DNA of 64,000 nt from Cladocopium goreaui (GCA_947184155.2 CAMXCT020006753.1:135417-199416); one strand, 5' to 3'; counted from the stretch's first letter, positions 22,291 through 33,473 are shown. Made by a program: numbers and translations. The notes: generated by a model from the letters alone, not told the origin.

Positions 22291-22395
22291 AAACCTCCGG
22301 TACATCAACATAACTATGGAAAATCACCTTTATTAATAAGTATATCATGGTATATCATCAAACTTTATTAATGGCCCTGGATCCCATAGCAAACT
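22291..22395. mobile_element. Family A MITE, strongly degenerate
   Basis: The left end CCTCCGGTACATCAACATAA and ACTATGGAAAATCACC are clear; the right half keeps only AATGGCC and CATAGC words. Confidence 0.5.
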
Positions 22396-22776
22396 GTTTT
22401 TGTTTACTGGACCGAACTTGGTTGCACTTCGAGTTTGTGCAACTTGCACCCTCTGGAGCTGGGGTTACTTTGCCAAGGGCTCATCAAATGAGGTGGATGG
22501 CTGCCAAAACTGTTGGACCCAAAAATCATCCACCGTTTGAGGATCTCGTGTTGGGTTTGGGCCATATCCTATAACATGTCTTCGGACAACGAACCAGCAG
22601 CAGCTTCGATTTTGTCACCACAGCCAGCGGTGCAGTTGTGTGGCGGAACAGTTGATCCAAGCGAAAGGTCGTCTGCTTCCAGACTTCAGATGATGATAGG
22701 CAGATTCTGGCAAGGTGTCTGGTAAATGATATCCTAAGATATGCAACTTTAAATGTATTCAATGGGGACCCAGAGT

Positions 22777-22829
22777 GGATGAGGATGAGGATGAGGATGA
22801 GGATGAGGATGAGGATGAGGATGAGGATG

Positions 22830-22867
<38 letters not shown>
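22777..22867. repeat. GATGAG/GAT trinucleotide repeat
   Basis: A (GATGAG)n block passes into (GAT)n. In the plus frame it encodes an Asp/Glu run, so it could be an acidic stretch in an exon, but the flanks lack splice signals. Confidence 0.85.
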
Positions 22868-22868
<1 letters not shown>

Positions 22869-23410
22869 CACAGAAGTCAGGGGATGTCAGTGGTACCAGG
22901 GTTCCAGTAATTCTTACACGTCCATGTGTTTACGTTTTACTGTTGCAGAGTGAATGGAATCTCTCTTTCTTGGGTTGTCATTTCATACTTTAATCAGCAG
23001 TCTCATGAACTCTGGTATGAAACAATGGATTTCCGGATTTCCAAGGTTTTTCTCGCGATGGAATATTGTGGATCGATGTATGTATATATATATATGCTAA
23101 GCACTTGGACTTGGGGAGGTGACACTCTCTTGAATCTTGCAATCAATTTTACATAACAAGGTGCTTGTCCGAGCAAGGCCCAAAGGGGCTCGATATTGGG
23201 TTTCTGGAATTCCACTCCCATCCTGGATGCTTTTGGTAGCGGATTAAAACGGAAACCAACAAATGGGTTTTGTCTGAAATGAGGGTTCCCCCAAATCCAA
23301 CACTTTCTCACCATCCTTCCAATCAAATATCATATACCACGTTCCGCTATGTCGGGATATAGTTACAAAAAACAAAAAAAGAGAAACCCAAATGTAGATA
23401 ATGTCCGTTT

Positions 23411-23471
23411 CTGTCACCATATCTGTCACCATATCTGTCACCATATCTGTCACCATATCTGTCACCATATC
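23411..23471. repeat. 12-bp tandem repeat, five copies
   Basis: Five consecutive copies of CTGTCACCATAT, essentially perfect, so probably recent. Confidence 0.9.
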
Positions 23472-24063
23472 TTACTGTAACCATCCTTTTGAGTTCCACA
23501 TGTCACCAGCATCTCCGACCACCAGTCAGCTTGGGCAACGGTCACCGCAACGCCAACGTCACAAACCGCCGTTCAGAGCTGTGGAGCCGCGGGTCTTGGC
23601 ATTCTCCGTTGGAGCCGCAACGAGAAGACGAGGATAGGACCTACTAAGGACCGATAAGCACAACTTGGTTTGTTGGGCTTATGAAAACCATCATTGGTCT
23701 AAGTTGGTTTGTTGCTAACCTTTCAGTAGGGTTTATAGTAGATATATATATATTTATTTTATATATATACAGTATATACATAACTATACAATATATAAAA
23801 ATATAATTATAGATATATCGAATTGTTTCACGAGGATCCAACCCGAACGCTGTAACAATGGATAGGAGCTATTAACCACCAACAACCAGGATTCGAATAT
23901 ACGGTCGAATCTTAACCATCTATCATTACAGTACCATTCAAGGCCTGCCTTGACTTATCCATGTTATCATTGCTGTTATCATTGAATTCAGGAACCCTAC
24001 TTTTTTCACGGTAATCTCTGGTACTCTAAATAAAAACAGCAACATTCCTGACTTCTGAACCAA

Positions 24064-24308
24064 TTGAACCATCTGAACCATCTGAACTTCGACACTTTGC
24101 AAGGCAAAGTAGCGGCCCACAAGACCCGCAAGGCCATAACCACCCCACATCCTGCTGTTTTATCGCAGGCGTCTGCCGCAGCGCTAATCAAACCAGGTAA
24201 AACTGCCTCTCAGCGCTGGCTTGTCCCAGTCGCTGGCCTAGCTGAGCAGCATCAGCATAGCTTCGAGGCCTCAGACCGAAATATCTTTCAGCGAGTGATC
24301 ATGTATGT
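24064..24308. other. Coding-like block, strand unresolved
   Basis: Balanced composition in AT-rich surroundings. On plus, TTTTATCGCAG then ASAAALIKP then a donor CCAG|GTAAAA looks like a small exon. On minus, LAERYFGLRPRSYADAAQLG is open. Both are plausible and I cannot choose. Confidence 0.35.
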
Positions 24309-24434
24309 GTTATATTTGTATATCATATAGATATTTTACAATGATCATATATGATATAAGTATAATATACAAATCAGTTACTATAGATATTTTGTACGCA
24401 ATATACAAATTATATTATACATATCTGCTCTTCC

Positions 24435-24486
24435 CTCGAGTGTTTTACTCAGGGCTGCTCCTCAACAGCCTGATAAAACACTCAAG
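24435..24486. repeat. Imperfect inverted repeat
   Basis: CTCGAGTGTTTTACTCAGG pairs with CCTGATAAAACACTCAAG across a short loop; a hairpin of about 17 bp with a few mismatches. Confidence 0.55.
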
Positions 24487-25148
24487 TGAACGAAAATGAA
24501 CTGAGTCTCGAAATATGCATCACACGCAAATACAAACAAATTAAATATACTCAGCGAATAACTCAAAATTCCATATGTGGATGATTTGATATATTGATGT
24601 CTAAAATGGCTCAACGATTGGCTATGCATGGGCTACCAAGGAAACCACAATTCATCTTTCTTCTAAAACATCCCTGTTGACTTTTATGCCGGCTTTTATT
24701 TTCAATCTTGCTGACAACTTGTTGACTACAGTAAATCGATGTAAATCGTGTTGACTCCCCATTGATGTTGGAATGATGTTGGTCCAAGTCCCCTTCGAAA
24801 ATCCCAAAATTGGATGCAGTAGGTGGTTTCACCATCATCCCCTGCTGTGCTGCTGTTCCCGCATCGGATCGATCTCATGGATTTTTTGGACCAAACCGGG
24901 GCCCTCGTAAACTGGCAATATGATAGGGTATGCTGATGTGTCCCACCATATCACCAGAATATTCCCATAAAAATCCTTGGTTATGTAGATGTGTGTATGT
25001 ATGTATATATATATATATATTTATACGTAAATCCCAAATATTCCATTATAATCCATTATATATCCCCATTAACTATATTCCCAGTGTTAACCATTATAAA
25101 TGGCCATTGAAAACAAAGTCCACCGTCAAAAATCCTCAAATTTTAAGC

Positions 25149-25256
25149 CAAGTCGCAGGTCTAATTGCAGACCACAGGTGTGTGCCGTTGGCAAGCGATC
25201 GGGGCCCACATTCGCCAGGTACAACGTCATGTAAGGCACAGGTGCAGGGAAACCGC
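25149..25256 (-). CDS. HECT-domain exon with catalytic cysteine
   Basis: After the acceptor GATCCGCAG the minus frame reads GGFPAPVPYMTLYLANVG then PDRLPTAHTCGLQLDL. LPTAHTC is the signature around the thioester-forming cysteine of HECT ubiquitin ligases, which take ubiquitin from an E2 and pass it to substrate. It joins in frame to the exon at 25931-26016 through a GC-AG intron, rebuilding the conserved PPGGF turn of the C-lobe. The exon end is set at a possible GC donor. The final HECT segment and the N-lobe are not located in the window. No inactivating change is visible here. Confidence 0.8.
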
Positions 25257-25784
25257 CTGCGGATCAAACATGGGGAAATGAACGAAATATGCATTGAAAA
25301 AGGTACATCATCTATAAATTGGGTCACTTCCATTGCGATGTTTGATTGGCGCATGATCGAAAAGTACGGCATGTTCTTCCTATAAATAATGTTATGATTA
25401 CAGTAAATGTACATTCGATTTTTATATGATATGCGAGTATATCATGTTATTAGATTCTTATTGTATGCACACTGATCCATGTACCAAAAAGGCCAGCTGT
25501 CGGTTCCATCATGCCCAGCTTGTCAATACCGATCAACAGTAAGTCGTTTCAAGGAAATTTTGAACATACTTAAACATGATGTTGCAGAAGCACTTCATCA
25601 ACAGCAGCGCTGCTCTCTTTCAGCACTGACCTGAAAGGGCGTTTGATCATTGCTTCCTTCACTGTGCCTCCACTGTGTCAACATGTAGCCTGAGAAAATG
25701 CAATTGAAACTCCTAAAGGCCTGATATTTTTTTGAAAAAACACAAAAATAATTTGGTTCACCTTTTGAATAATCCATCCATATC

Positions 25785-25887
25785 CATCCTCTGGTAATAG
25801 TTCGCTATGACAGTCACCATGTTTAATTGGCAAATCATCTATAAAAGGCCATTTTCAATGAACAGCAAATAAAAAAAATACCAGAGG
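25785..25887. mobile_element. Family A MITE within a HECT-gene intron
   Basis: Degenerate ends (CCTCTGGTAATAG and TACCAGAGGCGA) around the recognisable core AAATCATCTATAAAAGGCC. It lies inside the GC-AG intron between the two HECT exons. Confidence 0.6.
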
Positions 25888-25930
25888 CGAACTCTCCATC
25901 AAATCCCCATGAAATCCATTTCAAATCTGC

Positions 25931-26016
25931 CTGGGGGGATGCGTCGATAGCCCGTGATCCACTGCAGCAGCTGCGAACGTTGCTCCACTGAAAGCGACGA
26001 CACATAGTCCCAGAAC
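25931..26016 (-). CDS. HECT-domain exon, C-lobe start
   Basis: The minus frame reads FWDYVSSLSVEQRSQLLQWI then TGYRRIPPG. This matches the HECT C-lobe pattern FW..V..LS.E.R..LLQ..TG..R.PP.GF. The exon ends CCCCCAG|GCAGAT, a GC donor; using it gives the conserved GGF when joined to 25149-25256. The acceptor is ACCAAG|G. Upstream N-lobe exons should lie at higher coordinates on the minus strand; only a weak candidate near 26530-26580 was seen. Confidence 0.75.
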
Positions 26017-26039
26017 CTTGGTTTAAAACTGGAGGATAT

Positions 26040-26410
26040 AGAATCTTATTTTATGGGATCATGTATAACTAGACCATTTATATATAATATTACATATATT
26101 GTATTACATATATTGTATTAAAAATTATATTATATTACATTACATTACATTATATTATATTATATTATATTATATATATTAATTACAATTATATATATAT
26201 ATTATTATATTATATTATATTATATTATATTATATTATATATTATATTATATTATATATTATATTATATTATATTATATATATAATTATATTATATTATA
26301 TTATATTATATCATATTATATTATATGATGTGATATGATATTATACTATATTATACTATATTTTATTAAATTATATCATATATACTATAATACATGATAA
26401 TATCATGTTA
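26040..26410. repeat. TATAT/ATTATATT microsatellite
   Basis: About 0.35 kb of (TATAT)n and (ATTAT)n units with ATTACATTACATT in the middle. Confidence 0.9.
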
Positions 26411-26828
26411 AATCATCAATATATGCTGAGAAATATTTGGCCACATTGTTGGGGCATCGCATATACTGTAATTATACATATATTACTTGATTCATAGTAT
26501 AGATTTTTTAAATGTACAACTCCACTGTAGCAACCACCTCGTTCCGCCTCTCCCAAGCGCTGGTTTCCTAAAAGGATCTGTGAAGGACCATATTCGCTAC
26601 CCATGGTTGGAGGGTTGAGCCACGCATATCATGTCACTTCTATGTCCATGTTCAACTCAAATGTTATTTGATGAATTCAAACCTTTAGTCTCAACAGTTT
26701 AGGATAGCTATGGTTGGCAAATGTTGGGCATCGCTAAATTATTCACAGATACTAAACTATCAACAACATCAGAATATCTAAGTTATAAAAGGAAAACTAC
26801 AACATGAACAGCCTTAACACATCTTAAT

Positions 26829-26945
26829 TACCGTCCGGTAATCAAACATGGCTAGCTGGGAAATCCACTCGAAGTGGAGGTCTTAACAGGAAAATCAACT
26901 AGACACATCTATAAGTGGGTGTCTTTTCCATTGTTCAACAAAATT
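26829..26945. mobile_element. Family B MITE, right end lost
   Basis: TACCGTCCGGTAATCAAACA then TGGCTAGCTGGGAAATCC identify the family. The right end is mutated beyond the TTTTCCATTG word. Confidence 0.55.
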
Positions 26946-27316
26946 ATTCGAGACTGCCCCATCTCTGGATCCAACCCATGGATCATCCTCCAGCACCCCA
27001 TGACTCGCACTCGACAAAGGCACCACATGACGGTGCGTTGTCCGTCCAAGGCCTGGGTTGCCTCTACCGGGCTGTACCTGGGCTGTTTTCTCCATGGGGC
27101 CCTCCACAAAAGTTGCTTTTGTTTATCAAGACCCCCCCAAAAAAATGTTGAGTACAAAGTCTGGAATGACCAAGGTTGATCATGGGTGTGTGTGTGTGAC
27201 CATCCATATATATATATATATATATGGGTTATGTGTGTTTGGTATACTAATCCAATATTAGGTGAACACCCATCTTAGATGGTTATGGGGTATTTAATTG
27301 ATGAGAGGGATTGACC

Positions 27317-27415
27317 ATGGTTGTCACGACATCCTCATGTTCACATACCAGCGTTCCGCCGGTGCTGAAGTCACTCGAATTGCAATTCTTGGTGTGCTAT
27401 GGCAGCTACCCTTTG
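27317..27415 (+). CDS. Exon 5' of a MITE-derived intron
   Basis: An ATG at 27317 opens MVVTTSSCSHTSVPPVLKSL then ELQFLVCYGS, reaching the TA edge of the family A MITE at 27407. With the MITE removed the frame runs on as YVCLEQTRTLLTKACF. With the predicted splice (donor CTTTG|GTGATT) three extra codons YPL are added first. Whether the ATG is the start or the exon begins at the ACCAG near 27350 is open. No family recognised. Confidence 0.52.
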
Positions 27416-27517
27416 GTGATTTAACATAGCCGTGGAAAATGACCCAATAGATAAGTTGATATACTTTGCCTACACTTAAGTTGTCTGCCATGTAGCTATG
27501 TTAAATTACCAGCCATA
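27407..27517. mobile_element. Family A MITE acting as an intron (introner-like)
   Basis: Left end TACCCTTTGGTGATTTAACA, right end GTTAAATTACCAGCCATA, with TA at both edges. On the plus strand the GT of the left end (27416) and the ACCAG of the right end (to 27512) define a 97-base intron lying wholly in the element. Its removal leaves the frame open. This is independent of the 3480-3583 case and on the other strand. Confidence 0.68.
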
Positions 27518-27652
27518 TGTATGTCTTGAACAAACTCGGACTCTTCTAACCAAAGCATGTTTTGAGAGCACCATTGGACATGGCTTGGCGATCAAGTCGT
27601 GTGCTTGGAGATGCCCTCTCGAAGATATGGAAATGAACAAAAATCAAATCTG
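27513..27652 (+). CDS. Exon 3' of a MITE-derived intron
   Basis: Starting right after the TTACCAG end of the MITE the frame reads PYVCLEQTRTLLTKACFEST then IGHGLAIKSCAWRCPLEDME and MNKNQ. Codon composition is coding-like. The frame stays open to 27700 but becomes AT-rich after 27650, so the exon probably ends near there. No family recognised. Confidence 0.52.
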
Positions 27653-27682
27653 TAAATTTACCTCCACAATCCACCTATATGA

Positions 27683-27810
27683 CATATATCTGGGTAAATT
27701 ATAATATTTCACTAACCTGAATAGTTCGGCCATTTGGGGATGATTCCCCTTATTCACCATGATTCCAGGGCTCGGTCGCAGTGAGGTCGTTATAATTTAC
27801 CCAGATATGT
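27683..27810. mobile_element. Family E MITE
   Basis: Inverted ends ATATCTGGGTAAATTATAA on both sides with CACTAACC/AGGTCGT inside. A relative lies at 61178-61280 with the same GGATGATTCCCCTTA core. Confidence 0.65.
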
Positions 27811-27919
27811 ATATATATATATATATGTATATCTATATATATATGTATTATATCTATATATATATATATACATAACTGTGGATATTCCATGATATGACAT
27901 ATATGTATATATCCACACA

Positions 27920-28590
27920 GTATTACAACAATATAGTCATCAACCGGCAATCCGAAGAATCCACTGAATCCACCCCCGTTGCGGCGTACCTGGTGACCCC
28001 CTGCCACAACGTCACGGGGACGTCGGGACCACCGGAGATGAGGCCCTGCAAAACGCTCCTGGAGCGAAACTGCATCGTGGCAAATAATATATGGAAAAAT
28101 CATACTATAATAGTGGGGAAAATACTATCATATACTATTTGAAATCAATATCTATGGTTTATAAATGTTTATAATATTATAATCATAGTAGTGGGGACAA
28201 TACTATAATCTATGGTTTATAATACTGTAATAGTATATAATAGTATTAGCGGGAAAAAACAATGGTTTATAGTGGTTAATTTTCTAGAGGAATTACCTTT
28301 GAAAAAAAAACATAATATCAGCCCCAGTATGTTTACTGCTATTAGTGAGAAAACTATGGGTGGTATCATCTCGTACTAATGTTAGCAAAGCAATGTCATA
28401 AACCACCCATATAATTTGATGGTTGAGAAACCATCCATAAACATTGTAAATTCCGGGGTGATTTACTATTGCTTTACTAACATTAGTATGCATTGATTAA
28501 CGAATGCTTCCAATATTAGGGGATATTTAATGAATGAAATAATGGAGTCATAGAAACCAATCAGTATTGATTGATATAGTGGAAACGAAT
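27920..28590. other. Exon-like GC patch, then AT-rich DNA
   Basis: 27945-28085 is GC-rich and open in more than one frame on both strands (minus: GLISGGPDVPVTLWQGVT). It is probably coding but the strand is unresolved. 28090-28590 is AT-rich with TATGGTTTATAAT repeats and no gene. Confidence 0.35.
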
Positions 28591-28597
28591 GTGGAAA

Positions 28598-28718
28598 TAC
28601 CCTCCGGTAATCAAACATGGCAATGGGAAATCCCAAGTAAAAAGGTTTCTATCTGGGAAAATACTCTACAAATCAGAATTTTCCAGCAAAACAAAACATA
28701 ATTGATTGCCACAGCGTA
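28598..28718. mobile_element. Family B MITE, right end degraded
   Basis: TACCCTCCGGTAATCAAACA at the left; the ATTTTCCAGC word and a worn TGATTGCCA at the right. Confidence 0.58.
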
Positions 28719-28936
28719 TTATTGATTGTGAAGAACCTCATTTATAGTTGGAAATATCTACCGTATGGTATCGATGGATTTTTCCTATATCATATTTGCC
28801 CTTTTAATGACATTTTCCCACATCCATTGCTGGTATTTTCCGAATCATTGATATATAGCATGGCTATTTTAAGTGGATGTCTCCACATACTTCATGGATG
28901 GAATAAAAATCCAACGGATGGATGTTCTGGTAATGT

Positions 28937-29046
28937 TACCGGTAAGTTAACATACCGAACAATTACCCATGTGTAGATGATACAGTATACCGTATACCTA
29001 TCAAAATTAGGCATTTTCCAAGGCCATGTCAGATTATCAGCGGGTA
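28937..29046. mobile_element. Family A-like MITE, old copy
   Basis: Left TACCGGTAAGTTAACATA, right CATGTCAGATTATCAGCGGGTA; the core keeps CATTTTCCAAGG. Confidence 0.45.
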
Positions 29047-29250
29047 CAGTAAATAATTAGTTTCGACATGTTTTTGACCGCGAGAAAAAAAAACAGGGTT
29101 TCCCGTTGCAAAATCCTTCAATCAATTCTGAGTGTGAAAAGATATCCACTAAATTGCCATCAATTGCCATGTTACGCGTTGGTTGTGCAAAATGAAGTTT
29201 ACCTCTCTTTCTACCAAGTGGTGGGACCGCGGACATGGTGAGGTCCCCTA

Positions 29251-29350
29251 TAAGTTGGTTTATAAACTAACAGTTTGCTATTGAAAATGGCCATAGAAAT
29301 AGTGGATTTACCTATTAAAAATGGTGATTTCCCATAGGTAAAACAAGTTA
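29251..29350. mobile_element. Family A MITE, ends eroded
   Basis: The reverse-orientation core TATTGAAAATGGCCATAGAA and ATTAAAAATGGTGATTTCCC is clear; the terminal bases are lost. Confidence 0.5.
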
Positions 29351-29544
29351 CATCCCCCTCATCAACCCTGGTTGACCAAGTTATGTTCGTCAGCTTAGCT
29401 ATCCAGGGGCTCACCCTGTAGCTGAACTTACCAGCTTGGCAGCGAGCAAACCAATGCCTCCTTCAAACACATGGGCCTTGCTCTGAGCTGCTACCATACA
29501 TATATCATTATATTATTGTATATATAATATATAATATGTACATG

Positions 29545-29975
29545 TATGTACGTATATGTATACATACATACATACATACATACATACATACATACATACA
29601 TACATACATACATACATAAATACATACATACATACATTACATTACATTACATTACATTACATTACATTACATTACATTACATTACATACATACATACATA
29701 CATACATACATTACATACATACATACCATTACATAACATTACATAACATTACATTACATTACATAACATTACATTACATAACATTACATAACATTACATA
29801 ACATTACATAACATTACATAACATTACATAACATTACATAACAATACATAACATTACATAACATTACATAACATTACATAACATTACATAACATTACATA
29901 ATATTACATAATATTACATTACATTACATTACATTACATTACATTACATTACATTACATTACATTACATATATAT
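29545..29975. repeat. TACA, ATTAC and ATAACATTAC tandem arrays
   Basis: (ACAT)n passes into (ATTAC)n and then a higher-order ATAACATTAC unit repeated many times. The reverse-complement motif forms the array at 58560-58930. Confidence 0.9.
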
Positions 29976-30070
29976 ATATATACGCGTGTATAGAGGTACA
30001 TATATGCTTAGGGCTGACTATGAGTGGATGAGGTTGGAAGCCACTTAAAGCAGCTGGGTCAGAGGTGAAC

Positions 30071-30129
30071 GCAGCTCCTTTCCAAACGTCGCCGTTTGCT
30101 GGGTCTCTCCTCCTCTGCATCTTCCAGCC
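30071..30129 (-). CDS. Short exon with nuclear-signal-like patch
   Basis: A textbook acceptor (CTTTTGTCTCCGCAG) and donor TGC|GTTCAC enclose 19 codons: LEDAEEERPSKRRRLERSC. The SKRRRLER patch resembles a nuclear localisation signal. Probably one gene with the minus exons at 31761-31827 and 32046-32130. Confidence 0.5.
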
Positions 30130-30189
30130 CTGCGGAGACAAAAGAGGTTGGTTTCCCATATCTATAAAGAACCCCATATTAGTTATTAT

Positions 30190-31200
30190 ACATAATATAT
30201 ATTTATATAATATATATATATATTCCAATTTAGGCAGTATGTTTTATTTTTGACCCAAACCCAACCAAGCTCGACATACTTGAAGTACCCAATTTGAGTA
30301 CTACATACCACTCCCATGAATTTTATGTGCCTTTTCCATTTTTCCGTTCACTTCTGGGTAATCTGAATTAAATGTCGAAATTATTCGAAATTGAAAGACC
30401 TGATTCTGAGAGCTACAACCGTCTCAACCAAATATAGGTGCAATCCTCATCCTATCCAACTGGCGCCAGTTGTAGCTGCACGGATACTGCACTGGTATCA
30501 AACAGATATCAGAAATATACACGATATTGATTTATAGAGATATGAGATATGCATATGTTCTCAATTCTACGTGGTCTGCTGCATGGTATATATGGTTTAC
30601 ATATCACTCTCCTTCTAAGTAGGTTCGATTTTGACAACTATTGCTGGGCACATGCCCATGTTTTGCTTCTATGAAAGGGGTACAGAACTACCCATTGGTA
30701 TTTCACAACGGTCGCCCAAACCATTGGCCATTTCCACCAGAAAAGTCATCGCGCGCCAGTGCCATTTTGGTGGTTTGGTTTCATGTTACAATGTTGAATT
30801 TCAGGATGCTAGCTATATAGATGTATAATTATATAAATATTGGTGGATCTATTCTCCACAGTTTTGTTGATTTTGTTGGTAAAACCTCCAGCTTTTCTGT
30901 AATGTTCGCCACAGTCGTGGCAACCCCAGCTCCAAAGTTTCCCACCTCGTTTCACTTCACGCTCCAAGGACGGCAAAGACACGTTGGGCACTGAGCGAAG
31001 GCCACGCCAAAGATGTTCTAACTCAGTAGACCTCGATGGATGAACACTTTTGAGGTATCAATCATGATATATGTCCATCAGTATTAATCATGATAGAGTC
31101 TTAGGAAAAATATCACGTCTGTTTTCAATTAGATGATTACGTTGATGATCATAATCATAATTGTGCAGTAATGTGTCCATCATTGTTGAAAATGGATGCT
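30190..31200. other. No gene seen
   Basis: AT-rich unique sequence. Plus-strand open runs at 30630-30830 are not supported by splice sites or composition. Confidence 0.3.
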
Positions 31201-31252
31201 AATGATGATTGCCATTTACATGCAGGTGCCAATCATTGAAAAACATAGAGAT

Positions 31253-31256
31253 AGAG

Positions 31257-31288
<32 letters not shown>

Positions 31289-31325
31289 GATGATGACAAC
31301 GACGACGACGACGACGACGACGACA
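31253..31325. repeat. GAT then GAC trinucleotide repeat
   Basis: (GAT)n followed by (GAC)n with one GGT interruption; translations are Met/Asp or Thr runs. Confidence 0.9.
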
Positions 31326-31760
31326 ATAATGTCAACTAATCTGTATGATTCTTTTTCAATGTTCTTTATGACGTGCATTCTCATTGGTCTCATCATTGTC
31401 AAGATGACATTCGTACTGGTAGCGATAATGATCATGACAGTGATCATGAGAACTGATCGTGACGATTGATCAATGGCATATACATGACAGTGATTTGAAT
31501 CGTGTTGTTGATTATATAGGGCTCTGAGCTCGTGGACATTTCTTTGCCGTCTTGGCTGCTGTTGAAAGATGGGGTTCCCAATGGTTCCGGTGGCCCTTGA
31601 GAAATAGTCATTTTGCATACCAAATCATCTAATTAGGGGTGCAAATTTCTTTTGAGCCAGACGCATGTCTAAACCCTGTACCTATGAAACCTGCAAACCT
31701 GTCATCCCTGGATTTTCGCGGCTCAAAGCCATTCCCATGTTCAACAAGGTAACAATCCAC

Positions 31761-31827
31761 CAGGTGACACGTCCAGCACCAGCGAGCTCAAGGCCTTCCG
31801 TTCCATGTGTTCCCTTAGGCCTGGCAA
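31761..31827 (-). CDS. Short internal exon
   Basis: The acceptor GGGGCGCAG and donor CCTG|GTGGAT bracket LPGLREHMERKALSSLVLDV then SP. Helical and coding-like. A second frame is also open through and beyond the donor. Neighbouring minus exons lie at 30071-30129 and 32046-32130. A further candidate (SQGPPEPLGTPSFNSSQDGK) lies at 31509-31605. Confidence 0.42.
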
Positions 31828-32045
31828 CTGCGCCCCGAATCCAGTGGTTAATCATGTTTAATCCAGTGATATATCATGTTCCTCAGTAAGCTTTGGCCAG
31901 TAAAAGGGGTATCGGCGATTTCCAAAGAACCCCCGTGTCACCTACTGCTGCTACTGGAAATATCTACAATAAATGATTCTAAATGTATCTAAATGTAAGT
32001 TTCTGCCTCAAAGTTGACGCTGGTGACAGGTTGGCATAGCCCCAC

Positions 32046-32130
32046 CTTCAGCGCTACGTGGTCCTTGGTAATCCACCGCATCCAGCGGCGCTGCACCGTG
32101 GGCTGCACGACGCCAGAAGTCGTATTCCTC
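32046..32130 (-). CDS. Short internal exon
   Basis: The acceptor GTTACCGCAG and donor GAAG|GTGGGG bracket EEYDFWRRAAHGAAPLDAVD then YQGPRSAE. A second frame (VVQPTVQRRWMRWITKDHVA) is also open. Balanced base composition against AT-rich flanks supports an exon. No family recognised. Confidence 0.42.
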
Positions 32131-32139
32131 CTGCGGTAA

Positions 32140-33200
32140 CGATCCATATAATTTCGAACTATCTATGTATGTGATATGCATATATGTATATACATATACA
32201 TACATACATATATATTTACAGTATGTGTGTTGTTGCTTGTACAGTGTAAATATTATATATATATGTATAAAATACGCACACATTTGCTTTTGTATTGAAT
32301 GGATGCTTTGGAGTGACATTTGCGCAGCGTCAAATCGGGTTGGAAATGTTGCGAAGCTTTCCTGTGTTTCGGCCCTTGCTGTTGACTGCTTTCAGGGCAT
32401 TGAAAGACAGGGCTGCCAAGCTTAGGCGAACTGTTCAGCATCAAACGCAACCAAAAAATACCAACAAACCCTCGCCACTATCTATTGGACATGGAAAAGA
32501 TGATTGAAAGAATCACCTCGTGGCATATTTTGTAGGCCAAGTTCTGCTGTTAGCATAGAAGAAGAATTAGTAGAGTAAGATAGGGTGGTCTATGCATCAT
32601 CAATGGATTTCGCACATCTTTCACAAGCTTCTCTCAATTGCGACCAGGGACAGAATTTGCTGCATCCCGGTGGCTTCCCATCTCCTGGCTGACATAGCGC
32701 AGCCATTCAGCACAGAAGCCCAAACGCCGCAATTCCTCACCACCTGTGGAGCCGTAAAACATCTGTCGTCTGGTGGCCTTGGGATCTGGTAAGACTTTTT
32801 TTGCACTCCCGTAGCTGCAACCGGAATTCAACCGGTACAACCTGCAACCTGACTCAATATCAACATTGTGCGATGTCATGTGGGTATGTAAAATGTGCAA
32901 ACTTTAGGCTGGTTGTTACTTCAACCCATCCAACAAACATGTTGAGCAAACCCTCGGATTTTGGCGGTAAATTCCCAATGTATTGCTGGGTAACATCATA
33001 TTTTTTTTGGTTAAACGGTTTTAAACGCCATGTTTGGCTGGGTTAAAATAAACATCATATGATATGTTTATGGTTAAACATGTTCCCTCCAAACTTCAAC
33101 CCCCAGTTAAACCCCACGTTCGCCCACACCCCAAGAACACACACAAACAATATCATATACTCGTCACAAGAGGATGAATGAAAACACTGGCTATACGCAG
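32140..33200. other. No confident gene
   Basis: AT microsatellite near 32180-32260. 32320-32450 and 32640-32790 are of balanced composition and open on both strands without clear splice sites. 32950-33110 repeats GGTTAAAC words. Confidence 0.3.
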
Positions 33201-33209
33201 CGATTGTGA

Positions 33210-33277
33210 CTTTAGGTTTTTAGGATTTAGGGTTTAGGTTTTTAGGCTTTTAGGGTTTTGGGGTTTTAGGTTTTGGA
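33210..33277. repeat. Interstitial telomere-like tract
   Basis: A run of degenerate TTTAGGG/TTTTAGG units (TTTAGGTTTTTAGGATTTAG and on). TTTAGGG is the plant-type telomere repeat, also reported in dinoflagellates. Confidence 0.6.
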
Positions 33278-33473
33278 AAGTAAGAATTGCTAGCCCCACG
33301 CAGGGACTTGAGCATGTCGAAGGACATGCGGGATCAGATGCGGGCAAACGTGGAGTTTGATGGTAAAACATGGTAAAACGTGTTTCGCTGGGTTAAACAT
33401 GGTTGAACAGCATATTTTAATGGTAAAACATCCCTGTTTTTGTTGCTTCAATTTCCCCCCTACCAGGAGCCGT

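Noticed and set aside
22777-22867. Acidic Asp/Glu run as part of a protein
   Set aside because: The repeat is real but I could not place flanking exon boundaries; listed only as a repeat.
29545-29975. Regular short tandem units, considered as a CRISPR-like array
   Set aside because: Units are contiguous 4-10-bp microsatellites with no spacers; the genome is eukaryotic.
30741-30790. GCCATTTTGG word resembling part of the dinoflagellate spliced leader
   Set aside because: Only the central bases match; the flanking CCGTAG and CTCAAG are absent. No spliced-leader relic was found.
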